NCBI RefSeq assembly: GCF_013705725.1
Contig: NZ_CP055481.1
Span: forward strand, 3,410,001 to 3,474,000
Length of the DNA: 64,000 nucleotides
Reading direction: 5' to 3'
Origin: Klebsiella sp. RHBSTW-00484
GTDB taxonomy: Bacteria > Pseudomonadota > Gammaproteobacteria > Enterobacterales > Enterobacteriaceae
The notes beneath the pieces were generated by a model. That model did not search any database. It was not told the DNA's origin and saw only the letters and a list, made by a program, of their open reading frames with translations. Position 1 is the stretch's first letter. Every line of letters starts with the position of its first letter. This document shows positions 60,301-64,000 of this stretch, in pieces. The translations under genes and the position numbers were made by a program.

Positions 60301-63300
60301 CGCAAAGTCTGCTGATTTGCGTACCCATGCACCAAAACGGTAGCTCCGCCCGGCCCTTAACGTCACGTCCTGGTCGCATGCCGTTCCGTTGTTGGTCGTT
60401 TTACCTGCCTGCAGGATCAGTTTCCCGGATTTCGGATTCTGCGCGGCCAGCGTCGTCCAGCCGTCATTGCGCCAGCCATCAAAACCACGCTCAAACGAGC
60501 CATTTACCAGTTGGTTCGTCGGCTGGTTTTTACCCGCATCAGCATCCAGCTGCGCGCTTGTAACGCTGTTGTCCAGCTGCGTAATGCTGGCGCTCTGAGA
60601 AGTGATACTCCTCTCTGCAGCATCGACACGGTTCGTCAGGCTGCTGACCGCTGCGGCATCCGCTTTTTTGCCCAGCGTGTCATTAGTGACGGACAGATCG
60701 TTTTGCAGTTTAGTGATGGCGCTGCCCTGGCTGGTCAGCGTATTGCCCTGCTGGCTGACCGTAGATTGCAGGCCTGTAATGGCAGTGCTGTTCGCGGCCA
60801 CACCGGACTCTGCCTTCCCAATCCGGTTCGTCAGCGATGTCAGGGTACTACCCTGGCTGGTCAGCGTGGTTCCCTGCTGCTCGACTTTCTGCGTCAGCGA
60901 CTGCAGAGCGCTCGCGTCCGCCTTCTTGCCGAGGCTGGTTTCCAGCCCGCTGATTTTGCTGGCCTGGGCGCTCTGCACAGTTGAAATGGAGCTGAGCTCC
61001 TCCGCTACCGACGCCTTGTTTTCATTAAACTGCGTTTGCAGCGACTCACGCGCCGTGACCTCCGCCGCATCAGCGGTGATACGTGCGTTCATCTCCTGGT
61101 ACAGCAGGCCTGAGCGCAGATCCGCCAGGCTGTTGCTGTCCGTTGAACCCCGAATTTGCGCGGCAAGCGTCGAGCGTTTTTGCGCTTCCGCTTCATCCGC
61201 GTTAGTACGCGCGGTTTCCTCATCCCTCAGTGCAGCGGTACTGGCGGCCGGGGCCGGGCGTCCGACCGATATCCAGTGGATCAGGAAATAATTATCTGCG
61301 TTCTGGCTCTGGGCCAGATCGAGACGGAATCGGCGGATAGTGCCGGAGGCATTCCAGTTAATATCCGAGATGGCCACCACGCTGATACCGTCAGCATCAA
61401 ACTCCTGATCAGGGATACTGACGACGCGGGAGTCATTCCAGCCCGTTTCATCAACACCTATCCAGTAAAGCCGGCCTCTCCACGTTGGATTGCCCACACG
61501 TTTAATACGCAGCATAACGGTGCGATAAGACGACGCTGGGATGGCCTGGCCGTTAGGCGAACGACAGGAAGCATTGCTGTTTGACGCCTTCAGCCAGCCA
61601 TCATCCGTGATTTGCATCGGTATCTGACCGCCATCATCTTCGGTCCAGCCCTCGTTATCCTTATCGAAATAGAAAATATTGAACGAGTCAAATTGCTGGC
61701 CGCTGCCGGCGGAGATTTCAGAAATCTGCCGCGCGAGAGAGTCGTCGCCATCCTGCATGATGGTCTGCAGGTGATCGATGGCCGCAACACGATCATTGCG
61801 CTCATTCAGCAGTTGGTCAGCTGCCTGCGCGGCTTTCGCATTCACATCTGCGATACGATCTGCTGTTTCCTGCCTGACCGCCTTATCCCAGCCCGTATTC
61901 GCCTGCGCGATGCTTTGTTTGAGGCCATTTTCGGCAGTCTGAATCTGTTTTTTCAGCGCTTCATCACCGGCGGTGACCGCTTTATTCACGTCATCAATCT
62001 GCTGATTAACGCCTGCTATCTGATGATTAACGTCAGCGTTAATACTGCTCACAGCATCAGTTATCGTCTGATTTACCCCGGCAATCTGCTGCTCGATGCC
62101 GGCATTGATATCTGAAACCGTATCATCAATATTTTTATTAACGCTGGTGATTTTCTCATCCAGTGATTTGCTGACAGCAGTGATCTGATCGTTAGCCGCA
62201 TCGATAGCCTTGTTGGCAGCACCGATGCTTTGGTTAACTGTCGAAATATTGTCATCGAGTGTCTGATTTACGGTATCGATGTTCTCCTTTATCGACTTGT
62301 TGACCGCGTCAATCTGGCTATCAACCTCCTTATTGATAGCCGTAACGGTCTCTTCAATATTCTGGTTAACGGCCGAAACCTGCTGCTCCATATCCTCACG
62401 GATAACGTCGGCGGTTTCCGTCAGTTGCTGATGCGTCTCCTCTATATCACGCTGGACCTCCTCCCATGCCGGCGTTTGTTTGATTGCATCAGTCAGCTGG
62501 TCGTAATACGCGCCGATATCATCGCTGGCCATGCCCTGCACCCAGGCAGTCCACGGGCTTTCATTGCCGAGGCGGTCCACAATTCTCGCCCGGTACCAGA
62601 ACATGGCCGCGATCTGCAGCCCCATTTGCTGGTACGTTTTTCCCGGATACGCAACATCAGAGAGCGCCATCGCCCCGTTGCCGTTCGGGTTTGGACTGTA
62701 TTGCAGCTCAGTTTTTTGGGTGTCGCCGGTGCCCGCAGGGAACTCCCAGTTCAGCTGCACGCCATGCAGTAACGAGGTCGTTGTCAGGGCGATCGGCGCC
62801 GACGGCAGACCAATTTTACCGGTCAGCGTTTTCTCTTCCGAATACGCCCAGCCGCTGGAAACCTCAGCGGCATTAATCGCCCAGACGCGCACCAGGTAGC
62901 GACCCGCATAAATGCCGGTGATCTCGAACGAGGTGGTCGAGCTGCGCGGCACTTTTATCCAGTTGCCGTCATTTCGGCGCCACTGTGCCTCATACGAAAT
63001 CGCGTCTTTAACCGCGCTCCACTGCGCCTGCATCGTTTCGACGCTGATACCCTGATTCACCACAGAATACGAGCTGATAACGATATTTTCCGGCGGCGAC
63101 TGATTCCCCGGGGGGATAACACTAATCGGGCGCTGATCGATAATCGCGCCATTGTCGATACGTGGGAATTTATCCGGGTCGTGGGCCACGCCGGTGATGG
63201 TATACGTGGCGTTGTTGTTGTCCTTGACCCCGATAACGCGGTACTGCTGCGCAACCAGGTCTGCATACTCGACGATCCAGACGCACTCCGATTCCGGAGT

Positions 63301-64000
63301 CTCGCTGTATGCCGTCGTGACTGTAACCTGCCGGCGGCCGTTGACCGACTGTATGGTCCTGGCCTGAGAGATACCGGACGGCAGGTTCAGCTGCAGCCGA
63401 TCGTCAGCTTTTGCGTCAATATCACGGTCGAGCGTGATCACCCGGCCGTTAACCCCGCTGATACGGCCGCCATTGACTCTCCCGGCCAGCAGTTCGTCGG
63501 CCAGCGCAATGATGTAGCCCGGCTGCGGGATTTTGCCATCGAGACCGACATCGATCTCAACCAGGCGGTCCTTATTGTTGGTCAGGATTCCCCATAGCCC
63601 CTTACGGTGTGCCTCGCTCTGGCGGGTACACCCGATGGCTGTCACCTCAAGCTGGTTAAAGCTGTACCGGCTGACCAGCTCCGGAACGAATGCCGGCTCC
63701 ATCGCGTCAGAGTAGGCGTTAGCCGGATCTGACCAGGATACCAGGGCGTTGGTATAGCGGGCCTTACTGGTGCTGCTGGAGTAGCGGGGCTTACCAATAA
63801 TGTTCGCCCGGGTGTAGTTGAAATCGACATCGCGGGGCATATCTGCCTGCACGACAATCTGCTCACCACTCCAGCAGATCATCCCACGGAAAATGGCGGC
63901 AAAATCGCGCAGCACGGTGTACGCGTCGTTGCGTTCTTGCACATAGACGTTACAGAGATAGCGAGGCTCCATGCCATCGCCGCCCCTGCCGTCAGGGATC
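51319..64000 (-). CDS. Giant lambdoid tail-tip / host-specificity protein J (5' partial)
   Basis: At least 4226 residues; the frame stays open through the window edge (IPDGRGGDGMEPRYLCNVYV), so the true N-terminus is outside. Lambda J is 1132 residues. Order: J baseplate-hub region (YLCNVYVQERNDAYTVLRDF, to about 290); two fibronectin III-like domains (about 300-480); a long coiled coil with repeated Ile/Asn-Q heptads (VNQTIDD-like, about 490-700); a beta module (about 740-880); then ten beta-sandwich modules of carbohydrate-binding type (for example LVNGSFERGFDGW, LIVNPSFERGTDGY) joined by coiled-coil linkers rich in KADASALQ..TVTQQG; and a DUF1983-like C-terminus (IKVETNNGKKVGAGIVLGSD). It forms the trimeric tail fibre that selects the host receptor. 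Modules run A-B-C-D-E-B-C-D-E-A from N to C. Confidence 0.93.
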   Translation of the reverse strand, partial: IPDGRGGDGMEPRYLCNVYVQERNDAYTVLRDFAAIFRGMICWSGEQIVVQADMPRDVDFNYTRANIIGKPRYSSSTSKARYTNALVSWSDPANAYSDAMEPAFVPELVSRYSFNQLEVTAIGCTRQSEAHRKGLWGILTNNKDRLVEIDVGLDGKIPQPGYIIALADELLAGRVNGGRISGVNGRVITLDRDIDAKADDRLQLNLPSGISQARTIQSVNGRRQVTVTTAYSETPESECVWIVEYADLVAQQYRVIGVKDNNNATYTITGVAHDPDKFPRIDNGAIIDQRPISVIPPGNQSPPENIVISSYSVVNQGISVETMQAQWSAVKDAISYEAQWRRNDGNWIKVPRSSTTSFEITGIYAGRYLVRVWAINAAEVSSGWAYSEEKTLTGKIGLPSAPIALTTTSLLHGVQLNWEFPAGTGDTQKTELQYSPNPNGNGAMALSDVAYPGKTYQQMGLQIAAMFWYRARIVDRLGNESPWTAWVQGMASDDIGAYYDQLTDAIKQTPAWEEVQRDIEETHQQLTETADVIREDMEQQVSAVNQNIEETVTAINKEVDSQIDAVNKSIKENIDTVNQTLDDNISTVNQSIGAANKAIDAANDQITAVSKSLDEKITSVNKNIDDTVSDINAGIEQQIAGVNQTITDAVSSINADVNHQIAGVNQQIDDVNKAVTAGDEALKKQIQTAENGLKQSIAQANTGWDKAVRQETADRIADVNAKAAQAADQLLNERNDRVAAIDHLQTIMQDGDDSLARQISEISAGSGQQFDSFNIFYFDKDNEGWTEDDGGQIPMQITDDGWLKASNSNASCRSPNGQAIPASSYRTVMLRIKRVGNPTWRGRLYWIGVDETGWNDSRVVSIPDQEFDADGISVVAISDINWNASGTIRRFRLDLAQSQNADNYFLIHWISVGRPAPAASTAALRDEETARTNADEAEAQKRSTLAAQIRGSTDSNSLADLRSGLLYQEMNARITADAAEVTARESLQTQFNENKASVAEELSSISTVQSAQASKISGLETSLGKKADASALQSLTQKVEQQGTTLTSQGSTLTSLTNRIGKAESGVAANSTAITGLQSTVSQQGNTLTSQGSAITKLQNDLSVTNDTLGKKADAAAVSSLTNRVDAAERSITSQSASITQLDNSVTSAQLDADAGKNQPTNQLVNGSFERGFDGWRNDGWTTLAAQNPKSGKLILQAGKTTNNGTACDQDVTLRAGRSYRFGAWVRKSADFAISNPSNTKLSLRNSTGPVVDVMMPAADIAGGWTLFTGEHRATVDSTMVFSLRTSLSAGYLYLDDAFFIDITDEKAIAANASATSALTSRVESAEGKITSQGQQITQLNNSISGKADASALQSLQNTVTQQGGTLTSQGSAITSLQNSLAGKADAGAVSNLTSRVTEAEGKLSSQSESITSLNNTLNSVQADADASGKMPGNLIVNPSFERGTDGYIGISAKSTVVEVQAPHSGARALKIDTGSVAPGQNIDFVKDRTYDVGVWVKQVAGTTDNGAGNNKLRIGNSAGNPVLEIPYTGAGTGWTKFSKVWKATETGSLPVTLNNYLTAGNRYFDDLYVIDVTDRINTEANTGAISQLQTTVTQQGNTLISQGQSITQLKNDLSTANGNIAKKADATALQTLQNTVTQQGGTLDSQGQAITSLQGGLSSANANIAKKADGRAVTALTNRVTEAEGGITALGAQLTMLKNSLAEGSLISNGGLNVDASFWDNSGPGSAFTYDAGEKALRTTTGSIRVANTTRIPVEAGTTLMLSFEMKSSEAITSVSSDTVGVITDLGNPTGWLVSVSPWLGGVTTSWQTKSIALTIPDNFIGNFVYLRFAAGSWAPATSARLYLRNVDVFSSNGVAKKANASAVSDLTSRVDSAEGTLTSQGQSITRLQNDLASTNNDVSKKADQSALTSLTGRVEKTESGMTAANSNITSLTAAITAAKAAGDDLIPNPTFDPAYHQMGYTVVNTADDPDVPAGCPFKYAAKISARDHIPGINSWPAKLGDVFDINALVAVKAGGTASFQFYIGTSGGPSGGYSAYTSGGGVTASNGVTWRRTKWQVTVNQAMLDRGGYFKPFLQISQSSPFGTTWYVTDWNCRNITAAANAQATADATASAVDSLTTKVSQQGDTLSSIGNRTTALENGLSTTNANVSKKADASALQTLQNTVTQQGKDITSANSAITKLNGDLSTTNANVSKKADASALSALQNTVTQQGNTLTSQGSSLTQLNNSLSATQNDVAALQNDAAAGAAVPGNMLVNSGFERGLASWTTLSGNYAVVDAAAPRSGAKILRTTTGDTAVGQLVDMKAGRTYKLGVFARCKAGTVISNQSNNKLRIGRTDGSIITDLQFKISGMDTGNIWTEFSRTYAPSSDARFEISIRTSASAGEQYFDDLYLVDVTDETNITANAGAISGLTSRVSNAEGAITSQSQSLTKLQNDLSTTNTNVDKKADASALQTLQNTVTQQGNTLASQGQSITSLQGSLSSANTEIAKKADASTVQTLQNTVTQQGKDITAANSAITKLNSDLSTTNANVSKKADAGAVSNLTSRVTEAEGKLSSQSESITSLNNTLNSVQADADASGKMPGNLIVNPSFERGTDGYIGISAKSTVVEVQAPHSGARALKIDTGSVVPGQNIDFVKDRTYDVGVWVKQVAGTTDNGAGNNKLRIGNSAGNPVLEIPYTGAGTDWTKFSKVWKATETASLPVTLNNYLTAGNRYFDDFYVIDVTERINTEANTGAISQLQTTVTQQGNTLTSQGQSITQLKNDLSTANGNIAKKADATALQTLQNTVTQQGGTLDSQGQAITSLQGGLSSANANIAKKADGTAVTALTNRVTDAEGTITAQGAQLTMLKNSLAEGSLISNGGLNVDASFWDDSGTGSAFTYDAGEKALRTTTGSIRVANTTRIPVEAGTTLTLSFEMKSSEAITSVSADTVGVITDLGNPITWLASQASWLGSVTTSWKTKSIALTIPDNFAGNFVYLRFAAGSWAPATSARLYLRNVDVFSSNGVAKKANASAVSDLTSRVDSAEGKLASQSQSITKLQNDLASTNNDVSKKADQSALTSLTGRVEKTESGMTAANSNITSLTAAITAAKAAGDDLIPNPTFDPAYNQMGYNVVSTDAEGVPAGCPFKYATRLASRDHIPNMNNIVATAGDVIEFSALVACGTGTAAFNLYVGSSGSPAGGIAAANSGGSVSAAAGATWVRTTWRWTVTAAVAAKGFFRPFLQISQSAPFSTIWYVTDWHCRNITAAANAQATADATASAVESLTTKVSQQGDTLSSIGNRTTALENGLSTTNANVSKKADASALQTLQNTVTQQGKDITAANSAITKLNGDLSTTNANVSKKADASALSALQNTVTQQGNTLTSQGSSLTQLNNSLSATQNDVAALQNDAAAGAAVAGNMLVNSGFELGSKSWTISGPATFSSAASPHSGGMIARCGVGKSTIAQRIDVKAGRTYRVGVFARRNTAAATADQSYHKLRIGDTSGSIIYGANFITADLPTGATWVEVNGSWTAAADATVEAAIWASLSAGEMYVDDFYVVDITDEAKIAANAGAISGLTSRVSNAEGTLSSQGQSLTKLQNDLSTTNTNVSKKADATALQALQNTVTQQGNTLASQGQSITSLQGSLSSANTEIAKKADASAVNTLTNRVTQAENKLESQGQSITSLNNSISAVQQDADAAKSMPTNMLANNSFERGFDGWSNDGWTTLAAQNPKSGKLIIQATKTASGSTACDQTVNMVGGRTYRVGVWARKSGDFAVSNPDNTKVSIRNASGLVKDIPLSGSNVGTSWTQISADYKPAADASLIVSIRSSLSAGYLYLDDAFCLDVTDEVANNVNASAISALTTRVTNDEGKITSQGQSITSLQNSLGNKADVGAVNSLSTRVTQAEGKIESAATSLTSLNSTVGNLSSTVQAHGQTLADTNGKLNSMYSIKVETNNGKKVGAGIVLGSDGDTSDMILYADRFSLFNRNSKSAVPVMIAEGNELYIDSARIKNGSIDNAKIGDFICSSNYNWADGSTGWLVSKDGACLFNNGRFRGTVYADGGEFNNVTIRENCNVLGTVQAAKIVGDVGAYGINIAQHRSRSIPKATWVWYDLMVVDRQPFAQRVQLVGALRQDDKINISGSGDFSAEPGYCILMRTAGATSGGGAMTCAISIDGILYAQEGDSMKVQSMDFVVPAGTGQTVVRYGYYLDRNGSMKGAILSRFHAFASRNSNIIRGASSD
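52480..52940 (-). repeat. Module A, C-terminal copy
   Basis: Encodes NSFERGFDGWSNDGWTTLAA and ends SLSAGYLYLDDAFCLDVTDE. It pairs with the module at 60075-60525 (offset about 7.6 kb) and brackets the two B-E blocks. Confidence 0.8.
53080..56518 (-). repeat. Tandem repeat unit 2 within the tail-tip gene (modules B-C-D-E)
   Basis: The C-terminal copy of a duplicated block of about 3.45 kb. Matching words lie 3444-3456 bases from their partners in the other unit; 53771-56376 is near-identical to 57218-59832 apart from short divergent cores. Modules on the minus strand: B about 55815-56255, C about 54960-55445, D about 54245-54715, E about 53355-53800. Confidence 0.85.
56519..59966 (-). repeat. 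Tandem repeat unit 1 within the tail-tip gene (modules B-C-D-E)
   Basis: The N-terminal copy of the same block. Modules: B about 59270-59715, C about 58430-58900, D about 57690-58170, E about 56795-57245. B and C are almost identical to those of the other unit; D and E keep conserved edges but have diverged centres. One 9-base length change (offset 3447 to 3456) falls in D. Confidence 0.85.
60075..60525 (-). repeat. Module A, N-terminal copy
   Basis: Encodes GSFERGFDGWRNDGWTTLAA and ends SLSAGYLYLDDAFFIDITDE. The edges match the C-terminal A module closely; the middle is less conserved. Confidence 0.8.

Noticed and set aside
51370..63869. Many long plus-strand open frames opposite the tail-tip gene
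   Set aside because: They recur with the coiled-coil and module repeats and consist of Ala/Val/Cys/Leu-rich translations of the complementary strand. They are shadows of the high-GC repeated J coding sequence, with no ribosome sites or family resemblance.

Overview
The window is chromosomal DNA of an enteric bacterium, most likely Klebsiella or a close relative (Raoultella, Enterobacter). The first 42 kb keep the gene order of the E. coli trp-to-sap region, with proteins of nearly identical length and sequence, two ERIC repeats typical of Enterobacterales, and a Klebsiella-like sugar operon inserted between btuR and rluB. Identifications rest on reading translated sequence and recalled family motifs; no search was run.

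Layout. 1-7.6 kb (+): sapD (partial), sapF, ves, fabI, yciW, rnb, yciZ, yciT; the pdeR/gmr gene found between rnb and yciT in E. coli is absent. 7.8-12.6 kb: osmB (+), yciH-pyrF (-), lapAB (-), pgpB (-), ribA (+). 12.6-20.1 kb (-): acnA, ymiA, cysB (followed by a 127-bp ERIC), topA. 20.5-23.5 kb: yciN (+), sohB (-), yciK-btuR (+). 23.5-28.2 kb (-): a GPH symporter / family-3 beta-glucosidase / AraC regulator operon with a consensus CRP site upstream. 28.4-35.3 kb (-): rluB, a small unknown gene (+), an expanded ERIC carrying a run of seven extra hairpins, yciQ, yciO, rnm (trpH), a lipoprotein. 35.4-42.2 kb (+): the complete trp operon with promoter-operator, leader peptide and attenuator.

Downstream of trpA the window becomes accessory. 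A MarR regulator and a divergent quinone oxidoreductase share twin operator-like repeats. Next comes a small RNA gene that is clearly a RyhB paralogue, with the conserved RyhB core, a Fur box over its promoter, and a terminator. An AT-rich patch follows with a Rob-like regulator, a LuxR-type regulator and a 48-residue membrane protein, then ymjA and a 3' remnant of ompW.

From about 46.86 kb to the end the DNA looks like the right-hand part of a lambdoid prophage, read mostly on the minus strand. It holds a decayed SRAP (yedK-like) gene, a umuC C-terminal remnant, and a giant tail-tip protein J of at least 4226 residues running off the edge. J is built as module order A-B-C-D-E-B-C-D-E-A, with a tandem duplication of about 3.45 kb. 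Between the two SOS-gene remnants lies an AT-rich 905-residue protein with a HEPN-like N-terminus (RN-x3-H), an NB-ARC/STAND NTPase, TPR-like repeats and a cold-shock-like C-terminus. This is a good candidate for a prophage-borne anti-phage (NLR-like) defence protein and the strongest lead for an undescribed system here.
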